NCBI RefSeq assembly: GCF_000513955.1
Contig: NZ_KI911328.1
Location: 168,552 to 232,551 of the forward strand
DNA from: Pseudoxanthomonas suwonensis J47
GTDB taxonomy: Bacteria > Pseudomonadota > Gammaproteobacteria > Xanthomonadales > Xanthomonadaceae
Length of the DNA: 64,000 nt
Direction: 5' to 3'
Under the pieces are notes generated by a model. It worked only from the letters and a program-made list of their open reading frames with translations. It had not been told where the DNA came from and searched no databases. The position numbers and the translations under genes are program-made. Of this stretch, positions 53,875 through 64,000 are shown piece after piece; the first letter of the stretch is position 1; every line of letters begins with the position of its first letter.

Positions 53875-55287
53875 TCAGCGGCCGGCCAGGGCTCGGGCCT
53901 GTTCGAGCTCGACGCGCAGGGTGCCGGCCAGTTCCTCGCGCGGCACTTCGAACTGCTGTTCGCGGGCCAGGTCCTTGACCGCGACCACGCCGCGGGCGAG
54001 CTCGTCCTCGCCGGCCAGGACGACGAAGCGGATGCCGGCCCGCGAGGCGTACTGGAACTGCTTGCCGACCTTGCGCGCTTCCATCTGCACTTCGGTGTTG
54101 ATGCCGCCGGCGCGCAGGTGGCGGGCGATGTCCAGCGCCTGCGGCAGCTGCGACTCGTCCATCAGCGCAACCATGGCCTGCACGCTGCTCTCGGCGATGC
54201 CCTCGACCAGGCCGGCCTCGCGCAGCTGCCAGAACAGGCGGGTCAGGCCGATGGAGATGCCCACGCCCGGCAGCTTCGACTTGGTGTAGTGGCTGGCCAG
54301 GTCCTCGTAGCGGCCGCCGGAGCAGATCGAACCGATGCCCGGGTGCTCGACCAGCTGGGTCTCGTAGACGGTGCCGGTGTAGTAGTCCAGGCCGCGGGCG
54401 ATGGAGAAGTTCAGGCAGTACGCCGATTCCGGCACGCCCATCGCCTTGACCAGGCCCAGGACCTCGCGCAGCTCGGCGGCGCCGGCGCGCAGCACGTCGC
54501 TGGCGCCCTCGCCGGCTTCGGCCAGCACCGCGTCGATGCGGGCCAGCGCGTCGTCGTGCGAGGCCGAACGCACCTCGACGAAGGCGAGGATGCGGTCCAC
54601 GGCCGCGGCGGGCAGGCCGAAGTCCGGGCCGGTGAGCGTCTCGCGCACGTAGTCGGCGCCGCGCTTGTCGAGCTTGTCGACCTCGCGCAGGACCAGCGCC
54701 TGCTGCTGCGGATCGGTGACGCCCTGGGCCTCGAAGAAGCCGCGCATCAGCTTGCGGTTGTTGAGCTGGATGCGGAACGCGCCGATCCCCAGCTCGGAGA
54801 ACACCGCGTGGATCACCGCCAGCACCTCGGCGTCGTAGCGGATCGACAGGGTGTCCTTGCCGATCACGTCGATGTCGCACTGGTAGAACTCGCGGAAGCG
54901 GCCGCGCTGGGCGCGCTCGCCGCGGTACACCCGCTGCATCTGGTAGCGGCGGAACGGGAAGCTCAGCTCGTGCTCGTGCTCGGCCACGTAGCGGGCCAGC
55001 GGCACGGTCAGGTCGAAGCGCAGGGCCATTTCCGGCAGGCCGGCCGCGCCGCCCTCGGCGGCGGCGTTGGCCAGGGCGCCGGTGGACTGCACGAAGTACA
55101 CCTGGCGCTCGGTCTCGCCGCCGGACTTGGTCAGCAGCACGTCGGACAGCTCGAAGACCGGGGTCTCCACCGGCAGGAAGCCGAAACGCTCGTAGTTCCG
55201 GCGAATGACGTCGAGCATGCGCTGGAAGGCGATCTGCTCGCGGGGCAGCAGCTCCATGACGCCGGCGGGGGTGCGGGGCCTGATCAA
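53875..55287 (-). CDS. hisS: Histidyl-tRNA synthetase
   Basis: 470 residues, class II synthetase. Motif 2 is [32 protein letters not shown]. The histidine A motif is [12 protein letters not shown], and motif 3 includes [15 protein letters not shown]. The C-terminal anticodon-binding domain occupies about 365-470. The start is TTG at 55287 (reading [18 protein letters not shown]) with AGGAG nine bases upstream; this matches the N-terminus of relatives. An upstream frame opening at 55389 would run into the divergent regulator gene. It precedes the ammonia-lyase gene by 31 bp. Confidence 0.93.
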   Translation of the reverse strand: MIRPRTPAGVMELLPREQIAFQRMLDVIRRNYERFGFLPVETPVFELSDVLLTKSGGETERQVYFVQSTGALANAAAEGGAAGLPEMALRFDLTVPLARYVAEHEHELSFPFRRYQMQRVYRGERAQRGRFREFYQCDIDVIGKDTLSIRYDAEVLAVIHAVFSELGIGAFRIQLNNRKLMRGFFEAQGVTDPQQQALVLREVDKLDKRGADYVRETLTGPDFGLPAAAVDRILAFVEVRSASHDDALARIDAVLAEAGEGASDVLRAGAAELREVLGLVKAMGVPESAYCLNFSIARGLDYYTGTVYETQLVEHPGIGSICSGGRYEDLASHYTKSKLPGVGISIGLTRLFWQLREAGLVEGIAESSVQAMVALMDESQLPQALDIARHLRAGGINTEVQMEARKVGKQFQYASRAGIRFVVLAGEDELARGVVAVKDLAREQQFEVPREELAGTLRVELEQARALAGR

Positions 55288-55394
55288 GCGGGTGACTCCT
55301 GGGGGGAACACTTCAGCCTGCAATTCTACCTTGGCCGCCCCGGTACCGGCCCCGGCCCCGGTATCATATGCACACCGATTCAGTGGCAATCCGC

Positions 55395-56138
55395 ATGTCC
55401 TGGCCTCCGTTCGACAGTCCCTGCCTCACGCCCCCACCGGAAGACGCCGGCCCGATCGGATCCTGCCTGCACTGCCAGGTCCGCCACCTGGCGGTCTGCT
55501 CGGTGCTCTCGCGCGAGGAGATGCAGGCCCTGGAAGCCGCGGCCAGCGTGCAGGTGCTGGAATCCGGCGCGGTACTGGCCCGCCAGGGCGAGCCGCGCAA
55601 GCACGTCTACACGGTCACCCGCGGCGCGCTGCGCCTGGTGCGCCTGTCCGCCGACGGCCGCCGCCAGGTCGCCGGCTTCGCCATGCCGGGCGACTTCGTC
55701 GGCCTCAGCGGCGCCAGCACCTACCAGCACGACATCGAGGCGCTGGCCGAAACCGAGATGTGCCGGTTCTCGCTGGACGCGATGCAGCGCCTGGGCGCGC
55801 GCTACCCGCACCTGCAGGCCAAGCTGCTGGAGCGCGCCTGCGTGGAGCTGGACTCGGCGCGCGACCGGATGATGGCGCTGGCGCGCATGAACCCGACCGA
55901 GCGCATGGCCGACTTCCTGCTCAAGCTGGCTGCGCAGCAGGCCCGCGCCGGCAACCCCGGCCCGTCGATCTTCCTGCCGATGCCGCGCGCGGACATCGCC
56001 GACCACCTCGGCCTGACCGTGGAAACCGTCAGCCGCTGCCTGACCACCCTGCGCACCCGCGGCCTGATCGCCCTGCCCGGCACCTACCGCGTCGAGATCC
56101 TCGACATGGCCGGCCTGAAGGCGCTCGAGGCGGCCTGA
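55395..56138 (+). CDS. FNR-type oxygen-sensing transcription regulator
   Basis: 247 residues from ATG 55395. Cysteines 24, 27 and 35 ([12 protein letters not shown]) with Cys123 (TEMCRFSL) match the C-x2-C-x7-C plus central Cys pattern of FnrL/FnrN-type regulators that hold an oxygen-labile [4Fe-4S] cluster. A cAMP-type beta-roll spans about 40-130. The HTH ([26 protein letters not shown]) has the E-x-x-S-R set that reads TTGAT half-sites. It should control microaerobic or anaerobic genes. An ATG nine codons upstream (55368) overlaps a TATCAT that could be the -10, so I prefer 55395. Confidence 0.88.
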   Translation: MSWPPFDSPCLTPPPEDAGPIGSCLHCQVRHLAVCSVLSREEMQALEAAASVQVLESGAVLARQGEPRKHVYTVTRGALRLVRLSADGRRQVAGFAMPGDFVGLSGASTYQHDIEALAETEMCRFSLDAMQRLGARYPHLQAKLLERACVELDSARDRMMALARMNPTERMADFLLKLAAQQARAGNPGPSIFLPMPRADIADHLGLTVETVSRCLTTLRTRGLIALPGTYRVEILDMAGLKALEAA

Positions 56139-56629
56139 GCCGCACCAAGGGCGTCGCCACCACCGCTCTCCTCCGTCACTGCCCATTCCCGGGCGGATCC
56201 CTCCTGTCTGACCGTCGAGCATCGATGCGATGGCTACCCGGCCGGTGGGAACAGTAGAAGCAAAGGCATCGGGGGAGCCCGCTCCGGACGGAGCCGCGGC
56301 AGCACGGGGGTATGCCGCATCGCGCGGTTCCGCGTCCGCGCCGGGAATGAACAGGGACGCTCGCGACGGCTGGCGCGTCGCCACGCGCCAGCTGCCTCAC
56401 CGCTGCACTGCGCACGCGAGCGCAGCACGTCCATGTGCTGCTTGCGCTATACCCCCGCGCTACCGCGTCTTCGGAAGTGTTGAAGTTGTGGCTTCGCTCT
56501 TCTCCCTTCCCCCCGGGAGAGGGGCCAGGGGTGAGGGCCGGGATCCCTGCGAGGCTGGCACACCTGTCCTCTCCCCAAACCCTCTCCCGGTGGGAGAGGG
56601 GCTTCATGTCGCGCCCCTCGCCTTTCTCG

Positions 56630-56740
56630 TCGTAGCCCGGATAAGCGAATGCATCCGGGGCGGGCATCCGACCCCGCCTCCCCAAGGCGTGGCGAGCGCA
56701 TCACCGCCGGATGCGGCCTGCGGCCTTATCCGGGCTACGA
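56630..56740. repeat. MITE-like element with 16-bp perfect terminal inverted repeats
   Basis: Left arm tcgtagcccggataag (56630-56645) and right arm cttatccgggctacga (56725-56740) are exact reverse complements. They enclose 79 bp that themselves contain gcatccgg/ccggatgc inverted segments. Single arm-like copies occur at 29218 and 29331. It has no coding capacity. Confidence 0.7.
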
Positions 56741-56961
56741 CCGATTTCCCCCCTCTCCCGGGCGGAGGGCTTTGGTATCGCGCCGCCAATAGAAGCCCTG
56801 GCCTCAACGTGCCCGAGGACGTCGTCCCAAGGGGGTATGGCGCAAGCGGCACATGGATGTGCCGCGGTCGCGCGTTGGAGCCAGGGATGGCGGAACCGCG
56901 CGATGCGCCATACCCCCTTGGGGCGGCGGCCCCGTCCGGAGCCCGCGCACCCAACGCCGTC

Positions 56962-57135
<174 letters not shown>

Positions 57136-57185
57136 GTCGAGTGTGCTCCGCCCCGGATTCCCGGATGCCGGCGGGCGCGCAAAAG

Positions 57186-57209
57186 AAAAGCGGGCCGAAG
57201 CCCGCTTTT
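57186..57209 (-). terminator. Intrinsic terminator of pnp
   Basis: A perfect 10-bp stem (aaaagcgggc/gcccgctttt) with a cgaa loop lies 29 bp past the pnp stop. Both flanks are A/T rich, so it may work in both directions; on the minus strand the tail is TTTTCTTTT. Confidence 0.9.
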
Positions 57210-57237
57210 CCCTGGGTCTGCTGGAACGTCGCGGCGA

Positions 57238-59343
<2,106 letters not shown>

Positions 59344-59489
59344 GTCGGTTCCTTGGGGATGCTGTTTCTGCTTGCGATTGACCACCGGCGACCCTTGCCG
59401 TCGGCGGGTGGCCGGAGAGCCCGGCCGCGGGTGTTGCGGTGCCGGCGGGGGCCGGCGACGTGCAGCGAATTCGTGTTCCGAAATGCAAA

Positions 59490-59513
59490 CCGCGGCGCAT
59501 TTCTGCGCCGCGG
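59490..59513 (-). terminator. rpsO-pnp intergenic hairpin (terminator / processing site)
   Basis: A perfect 10-bp stem (ccgcggcgca/tgcgccgcgg) with a four-base loop is followed on the minus strand by TTTGCATTT. It starts 12 bp after the rpsO stop, like the E. coli t1 terminator that partly separates rpsO from pnp. Confidence 0.8.
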
Positions 59514-59525
59514 CGGGGGCTTGCT

Positions 59526-59786
59526 TCAGCGACGCAGGCCGAGCTTCTCGATCAGGCCCTTGTAGCGCTCGTTGTCCTTGCGCTTCAGGTAGTCCAGCAG
59601 GCTGCGGCGGCGGTTGACCAGCTGGAGCAGGCCGCGGCGGCTGTGGTGGTCCTTCTTGTGGGTCTTGAAGTGCTCGGTCAGCTGCTCGATGCGCGCGGTC
59701 AGCAGGGCGACCTGGACTTCCGGGGAGCCGGTGTCGTTGGCGCCACGGGCGTGCTCGGAGATGACTTTCTGGGTATCGATGGACAT
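59526..59786 (-). CDS. rpsO: Ribosomal protein uS15
   Basis: 86 residues, three-helix S15 with the usual [39 protein letters not shown] pattern and the C-terminal [28 protein letters not shown] (given here as recognisable blocks). It binds 16S rRNA early in 30S assembly. Start at 59786, [13 protein letters not shown]. It is preceded by a leader of roughly 125 nt, long enough to hold the kind of S15-binding structure known to autoregulate rpsO. Confidence 0.98.
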   Translation of the reverse strand: MSIDTQKVISEHARGANDTGSPEVQVALLTARIEQLTEHFKTHKKDHHSRRGLLQLVNRRRSLLDYLKRKDNERYKGLIEKLGLRR

Positions 59787-59918
59787 GTGTTTTCTCTGGA
59801 TGCGAGGCCTGCAGGAACGCGTTTGCGCACCGCCTGACCCGCCGCTTGCGGAAGGCCGCCCCGCCCCGCGTTCGCGGAGTGAAGGACGGAAAGGGTTTGG
59901 CCGAAAAAAGGCGCGCGA

Positions 59919-59948
59919 ATTGTACCCCCCGGGGGAGAGCCGGGACAA
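59919..59948 (-). promoter_or_regulatory. Promoter of rpsO
   Basis: On the minus strand TTGTCC (59948-59943), an 18-bp spacer and TACAAT (59924-59919) form a reasonable sigma-70 promoter, about 133 bp upstream of the rpsO start and within 40 bp of the truB stop. A T6 tract follows at +8 or so. Confidence 0.55.
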
Positions 59949-59987
59949 GGTTCCGGACCGGCGGTCGTCGCCCGGCCCGGACCCGGT

Positions 59988-60908
59988 TCAGGCCCGGGCG
60001 GCCACGAACAGGCGCTGCGGCGACAGGCGCCCGCCCTCCCCGACCCGGCCCAGGCCCAGCGGGGCGCCGTCGGGGCCGAACACGGCCACCGGGTCGGCCG
60101 GGTTCCAGTCGCCGCGCAGGCGCTGGCCCTGGGCGAAGCGCGGGGCCAGGGTGGCGTCCAGGTCGACGCGCGGGAAGCCGGCCAGGCCGGCGGCCAGCGG
60201 CAGCAGGCAGGCGTCCAGCGCCGCCTCGTCGGCGGCCAGGGCCTCCAGCTGGTCGAGCGTGTGCATCACCGGCTCGCGGAACGGGGCCACCCACAGCCGG
60301 CGCAGGCTGGCGATGTGGGCGCCGCAGCCCAGCGCCTCGCCCAGGTCGCGGGCGAGACTGCGGATGTAGGTACCGCTGCCGCAGGTAACCCGCAGGCGCA
60401 GGCGGTCGCCTTCGTGCTCGAGCAGGTCGATGGCGTGCACCACCACCTCGCGTACCGGCGCCTCGATGGCCTCGCCGCGGCGGGCGCGGGCGTAGAGCGG
60501 CTCGCCGCCCTGCTTGAGCGCCGAATAGACCGGCGCCCGCTGTTGCAGCACGCCGGTGAGCGCGGCCAGCGCCGCCTCCAGGGTGGCGCGGTCGATCGCG
60601 GGGACCGGCCACTGCACCAGGACCTGGCCGTCGGCGTCGTCGGTGTCGGTGGTGGCGCCCAGGACGATGCCGGCCTCGTAGGCCTTGTCCGAGCCCAGCA
60701 GCAGGCCGGCCAGCTTGGTCGCCTCGCCGAAGCACAGCGGCAGCAGGCCGGTGGCCAGCGGGTCGAGGCTGCCGGTATGGCCCCCCTTCTCCGCCCGGAA
60801 CAGGCGGCGCGCCGCCTGCAGGGCGGCGTTGGAACTCATCCCGCCCGGCTTGTCGAGCAGGAGGATGCCGTCGAGCGGGCGGAAGCGGATCTTCGGTCGC
60901 GGGTTCAT
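59988..60908 (-). CDS. truB: tRNA pseudouridine-55 synthase
   Basis: 306 residues. The catalytic Asp is in [26 protein letters not shown] (about residue 48). N-terminal [14 protein letters not shown] and [24 protein letters not shown] are family signatures. A C-terminal PUA-like domain ends the protein. It modifies U55 of the T loop. It follows rbfA by 37 bp in the infB-rbfA-truB-rpsO-pnp order common to proteobacteria. Confidence 0.97.
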   Translation of the reverse strand: MNPRPKIRFRPLDGILLLDKPGGMSSNAALQAARRLFRAEKGGHTGSLDPLATGLLPLCFGEATKLAGLLLGSDKAYEAGIVLGATTDTDDADGQVLVQWPVPAIDRATLEAALAALTGVLQQRAPVYSALKQGGEPLYARARRGEAIEAPVREVVVHAIDLLEHEGDRLRLRVTCGSGTYIRSLARDLGEALGCGAHIASLRRLWVAPFREPVMHTLDQLEALAADEAALDACLLPLAAGLAGFPRVDLDATLAPRFAQGQRLRGDWNPADPVAVFGPDGAPLGLGRVGEGGRLSPQRLFVAARA

Positions 60909-60945
60909 CGGTCGGTGGACGGGCCGCGCGTGCGGCCGGGAAGCC

Positions 60946-61317
60946 TCAGGCCTCGTCCGGCTCGGCCGGGCCGACCGGGTTCTCGCGCAGCAGCGTATCG
61001 ATGCGCTCGCCGCGGTCGACCGAATCGTCGTAGTGGAAGTGCAGCTCCGGCACGTGGCGCAGCTTCACCCGCCGGGCCAGCTCCATGCGGATCTCGCGGG
61101 CCAGCTCCTTCAGCGCCTTCACCGCCTCGGCCGAACGGTCCGGCAGCAGCGCGGTGACGAAGACCTTGGCGTGGGCCAGGTCGCGGGTGACCTCGACGTC
61201 GGACACGCTCACCGACGGCAGCCCGTGCTCGCGCACGGCCTCGTGGACCAGCGTGCCCAGCTCGCGGCGCAGCTGCGCCGAGACACGGTCGGTGCGATGG
61301 AAGGATTTGGTCGGCAT
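60946..61317 (-). CDS. rbfA: Ribosome-binding factor A
   Basis: 123 residues, KH-like fold with [20 protein letters not shown] and [27 protein letters not shown], both typical. It assists maturation of the 30S subunit and 16S 5' end, particularly in the cold. I chose ATG 61317 because AGGAG lies six bases upstream; a TTG two codons earlier is less likely. Confidence 0.96.
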   Translation of the reverse strand: MPTKSFHRTDRVSAQLRRELGTLVHEAVREHGLPSVSVSDVEVTRDLAHAKVFVTALLPDRSAEAVKALKELAREIRMELARRVKLRHVPELHFHYDDSVDRGERIDTLLRENPVGPAEPDEA

Positions 61318-61472
61318 GTGCAACTCCTTGCCGGGCCGGTGGCGGCCCGATGGAACGGGTCGGACCCGGGCGCCTGCCGGCGCGGGGCCTACCCCGGAAA
61401 CGGCGGGACGGCCGCGAGGGCCGTCCCGTCATCGCGCCGGCGCCGCCCGGGGACCGGACCGGCGCCATGCGC

Positions 61473-64000
61473 TTACAGCGTGCGCTGGACCTCGATGCGC
61501 TCGAAGCACTCGATCTGGTCGCCCGGCTTGACGTCGTTGTACTCCTTGACGCCGATGCCGCACTCGGTGCCGTTGCGCACCTCGTCCACGTTCTCCTTGA
61601 AGCGGCGCAGCGATTCCAGCTCGCCCTCGAAGATGACCGTGTTGTCGCGCAGCACGCGGATCGGCTTGTTCCGCTTGACCACGCCCTCGACGACCATGCA
61701 GCCGGCGACCGCGCCGAACTTGGAGCTGCGGAACACGTCGCGCACCTCGGCGATGCCGATGATCTCCTCGCGGATCTCCACGCCCAGCAGGCCGGAAGCC
61801 ACCTGCTTCACCTGGTCGATCACGTCGTAGATGATCGAGAAGTAGCGCAGGTCGACGCCGTTGGACTCGATGATCTTGCGCGCCGAGGCGTCGGCACGGA
61901 CGTTGAAGCCGATCACGGTGGCCTTGGTGGTGGCCGCGATGTTGGCGTCGGACTCGGTGATGCCGCCCACGCCGGAGCTGATCACGTTGATCCGGATCTG
62001 GTCGTTGGACAGCGCGGTGAGCGACTGCTTGAGCGCCTCCACCGAGCCCTGGACGTCGGCCTTGACCACCAGGTTGAGCACCTGCTGGCCCTCGCCCTTG
62101 CCCATCTGGGCCATGATGTCTTCCATGCGGTTGCCCGCAGCCTGGACCAGGCGCGACTCGCGGCGCTTGGCGTCGCGCTGCTGCGCCACGTCCTTGGCCA
62201 GGCGCTCGTCCTTGACCACGACGAAGTCGTCGCCGGCATCCGGCACGCCGGACAGGCCCAGGACCTGCACCGGGATCGACGGGCCGGCCGAGGCCGGCTG
62301 GCCGCCGGTCTCGTCGAACAGCGCGCGGACGCGGCCGTACTGCACGCCGCAGACCAGGTAGTCGCCCTTCTTCAACTGGCCCTGCTGGACCAGCACGGTG
62401 GCGACCGGACCGCGGCCCTTGTCCAGCGCCGACTCGATGACCACGCCGCTGGCGTTGCCTTCGGCCACCGCCTTCAGCTCCAGCACTTCGGCCTGGATCG
62501 AGATCGCGTCCAGCAGGTCGTCAACGCCCTGGCCGGTCTTGGCCGACAGCTCGACCATCTGGGTGTCGCCGCCGAAGTCCTCGGCCACGACCTCCTCGGC
62601 CAGCAGCTCGTTCTTCACGCGCAGCGGGTCGGCGTCGGATTTGTCGATCTTGTTGATCGCCACGATGATCGGCACCCCGGCCGCCTTCGCGTGCTGGATG
62701 GCTTCCTTCGTCTGCGGCATGACGCCGTCGTCGGCGGCCACGACCAGCACCACGATGTCGGTCAGCTTGGCGCCGCGGGCGCGCATCGAGGTGAACGCGG
62801 CGTGGCCCGGGGTGTCCAGGAAGCTGATGACGCCCTTCGGCGTCTCGACGTGGTAGGCGCCGATGTGCTGGGTGATGCCGCCGGCCTCGCCGGTGGCGAC
62901 CTTGGTGCGGCGGATGTAGTCCAGCAGCGAGGTCTTGCCGTGGTCGACGTGGCCCATGATGGTGACCACCGGCGGACGCGGCTGCGCCTCGCCCTTGGCC
63001 TGCTCCACATGCGCCAGCAGCTCGCTCTCGGCGTCGCCGGAGTCGGCGCGGACCGGCTTGTGGCCCAGTTCCTCGGTGACCAGCGCGGCGGTGTCGTGGT
63101 CGATGGTCTGGGTGATGGTGGCCATCACGCCCATCTTGAACAGCGCCTTGACCACGTCGCCGCCCTTGAGCGCGAGCTTCTGCGCCAGGTCGGCCACGGT
63201 GATCGAGTCGCCGATCGCCACTTCGCGCACGACCGGGGCGGTCGGGCGCTCGAAGCCGCCGGCGCCGCCGGAACCACCGCCACGGACTTCCTGGCGACGC
63301 GGCTTCGGCCGGCCGCCCGGACGGGCGTTGGATCGGCGGGCGCGCTCGGCGGCCGACAGGTGCAGCTGGCCGGCGAAGCGGCTGGCCGCGTCGTCGTCCT
63401 CGATGCCGGCGACCATGACGTGCGAGCCGCGGCTCTTGTGCTTGTGCCCGCGGCCGTCGTCGGCGGCGCGCTCGGGGGCCGGGCGGTGCGGCGGGACCGG
63501 CGCGCGCGCCGGGCGCGCCGCGGCGGACGCATCCTCGCTGCGCGCCGGGGCGGCAGCGGCCTTCTGCCGCTCTTCCTCGGCCTTGCGCGCCTCTTCCTCG
63601 GCGCGGCGCTGCGCTTCCTCTTCCTGGCGCTTGCGCTCGGCTTCCTCGGCGCGCTGGCGGTCGATCTCGGCCAGGCGCTGCTGCTCGGCGAGGTTGCGCT
63701 GGCGCGATTCCTCGAGCTTGCGCAGGACCTCGGCGCGCTCGTCGTCGACCGGGCCCTGCGGTGCCGCCGGGGCCTGCGCCTCGGTGGCCTTGACGTAGGT
63801 GCGCTTCTGCCGGACCTCGACCGCGACGGTGGTCTTGCTGCGGCCGCCGCCGACGGTCAGTTCCTGCACCTTGCGACGGGCCAGGGTGATCTTCTTCGGC
63901 GCGGCGACGTCCTCGGCCTGGGCCTCGGACTTGCCGTGGGCGCGCTTGAGGAAGCCGAGCAGCTTGAGCTTTTCGGCGCTGGTCACGACCTGGTCGGGGT
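61473..64000 (-). CDS. infB: Translation initiation factor IF-2 (5' end outside the window)
   Basis: Partial: the C-terminal 842 residues or so are present and the frame stays open to the window edge. The last visible residues [19 protein letters not shown] match an internal position of the IF-2 N-domain, so the real start lies beyond 64000. A charged Glu/Arg/Ala coiled-coil linker is followed by the GTPase domain with [36 protein letters not shown] and [10 protein letters not shown], and by the C-terminal fMet-tRNA-binding domains. It loads initiator tRNA on the 30S subunit. First visible gene of the infB-rbfA-truB-rpsO-pnp run. Confidence 0.97.
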   Translation of the reverse strand, partial: PDQVVTSAEKLKLLGFLKRAHGKSEAQAEDVAAPKKITLARRKVQELTVGGGRSKTTVAVEVRQKRTYVKATEAQAPAAPQGPVDDERAEVLRKLEESRQRNLAEQQRLAEIDRQRAEEAERKRQEEEAQRRAEEEARKAEEERQKAAAAPARSEDASAAARPARAPVPPHRPAPERAADDGRGHKHKSRGSHVMVAGIEDDDAASRFAGQLHLSAAERARRSNARPGGRPKPRRQEVRGGGSGGAGGFERPTAPVVREVAIGDSITVADLAQKLALKGGDVVKALFKMGVMATITQTIDHDTAALVTEELGHKPVRADSGDAESELLAHVEQAKGEAQPRPPVVTIMGHVDHGKTSLLDYIRRTKVATGEAGGITQHIGAYHVETPKGVISFLDTPGHAAFTSMRARGAKLTDIVVLVVAADDGVMPQTKEAIQHAKAAGVPIIVAINKIDKSDADPLRVKNELLAEEVVAEDFGGDTQMVELSAKTGQGVDDLLDAISIQAEVLELKAVAEGNASGVVIESALDKGRGPVATVLVQQGQLKKGDYLVCGVQYGRVRALFDETGGQPASAGPSIPVQVLGLSGVPDAGDDFVVVKDERLAKDVAQQRDAKRRESRLVQAAGNRMEDIMAQMGKGEGQQVLNLVVKADVQGSVEALKQSLTALSNDQIRINVISSGVGGITESDANIAATTKATVIGFNVRADASARKIIESNGVDLRYFSIIYDVIDQVKQVASGLLGVEIREEIIGIAEVRDVFRSSKFGAVAGCMVVEGVVKRNKPIRVLRDNTVIFEGELESLRRFKENVDEVRNGTECGIGVKEYNDVKPGDQIECFERIEVQRTL

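Noticed and set aside
55368-55370. ATG nine codons upstream as the FNR-type start
   Set aside because: It overlaps a TATCAT that may be the -10 element and adds residues absent from the conserved N-terminus. It cannot be fully excluded.
63984-63986. GTG as the infB start codon
   Set aside because: The codons upstream (reading PDQV) continue the conserved IF-2 N-domain to the window edge, so the true start is outside.

Overview
The window is about 64 kb of GC-rich (roughly 70 %) chromosomal DNA. Protein identities, gene order and intergenic repeats all point to the family Xanthomonadaceae (Lysobacter/Luteimonas/Pseudoxanthomonas type). Supporting signs are a methionine synthase split into two genes behind an ArsR-methyltransferase regulator, a his operon headed by a TrpR-like repressor instead of a leader peptide, and many short dispersed palindromic repeats. 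It is mostly core genome. I see no prophage, insertion sequence, CRISPR array, tRNA or rRNA gene, and no genomic island.

Layout, left to right. 1-565: repeat-rich leader, then purB. 2.1-4.7 kb: three overlapping genes (VOC protein, ribosomal oxygenase RoxA, GNAT protein). 4.9-10.6 kb: sucA-sucB-lpd (2-oxoglutarate dehydrogenase complex), closed by a clear terminator. 10.6-16.9 kb: a 57-residue membrane protein, a LOG-type phosphoribohydrolase whose 3' end is tandemly duplicated, a globin-coupled diguanylate cyclase, an AcuI/YhdH reductase, a PilH-like response regulator, a CbpA-type J protein, Hsp20 with a sigma-32-like promoter, and a Prx5 peroxiredoxin. 16.9-21.8 kb (minus strand): cysteine synthase, PBP1C, acyl-CoA dehydrogenase. 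21.8-26.6 kb: SahR-like regulator and the two MetH halves. 26.6-29.2 kb: two Rossmann dehydrogenases and the EF-P paralogue EfpL. 29.4-35.1 kb: a DUF4105 protein with a DUF2388 partner, D-2-hydroxyglutarate dehydrogenase divergent from serA, and a NUDIX hydrolase. 35.2-40.2 kb: two amino-acid permeases followed by mtnB, mtnD and mtnC of methionine salvage. 40.4-41.9 kb: a secreted metallophosphoesterase. 42.0-49.5 kb: the complete minus-strand his operon (repressor, hisG, D, C, B, H, A, F, IE), every junction overlapping or touching. 50.1-56.1 kb: a 7TM-DISM diguanylate cyclase, an unusually long HAL-family ammonia-lyase, hisS, and an FNR-type regulator. 56.1-57.2 kb: a 1.1-kb non-coding hub of repeats with a hexanucleotide VNTR. 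57.2-64 kb (minus strand): infB (running off the window), rbfA, truB, rpsO, pnp.

Functional threads. Sulfur and one-carbon metabolism recurs: cysteine synthase, SahR-like regulator with split MetH, and the mtn salvage genes. Histidine also recurs: the biosynthetic operon, a His-type ammonia-lyase and hisS within 13 kb. The two clearest regulatory finds are palindromic operators. One is an 18-bp perfect inverted repeat overlapping the -10 element of the his repressor promoter, resembling the E. coli trp operator. The other is a 16-bp near-perfect palindrome just downstream of the -10 of the SahR-like gene. The most unusual DNA structures are the repeat/VNTR hub beside pnp and the duplicated 3' end of the LOG gene, whose two copies differ only synonymously in the coding part. 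I did not find a wholly new multi-gene system.
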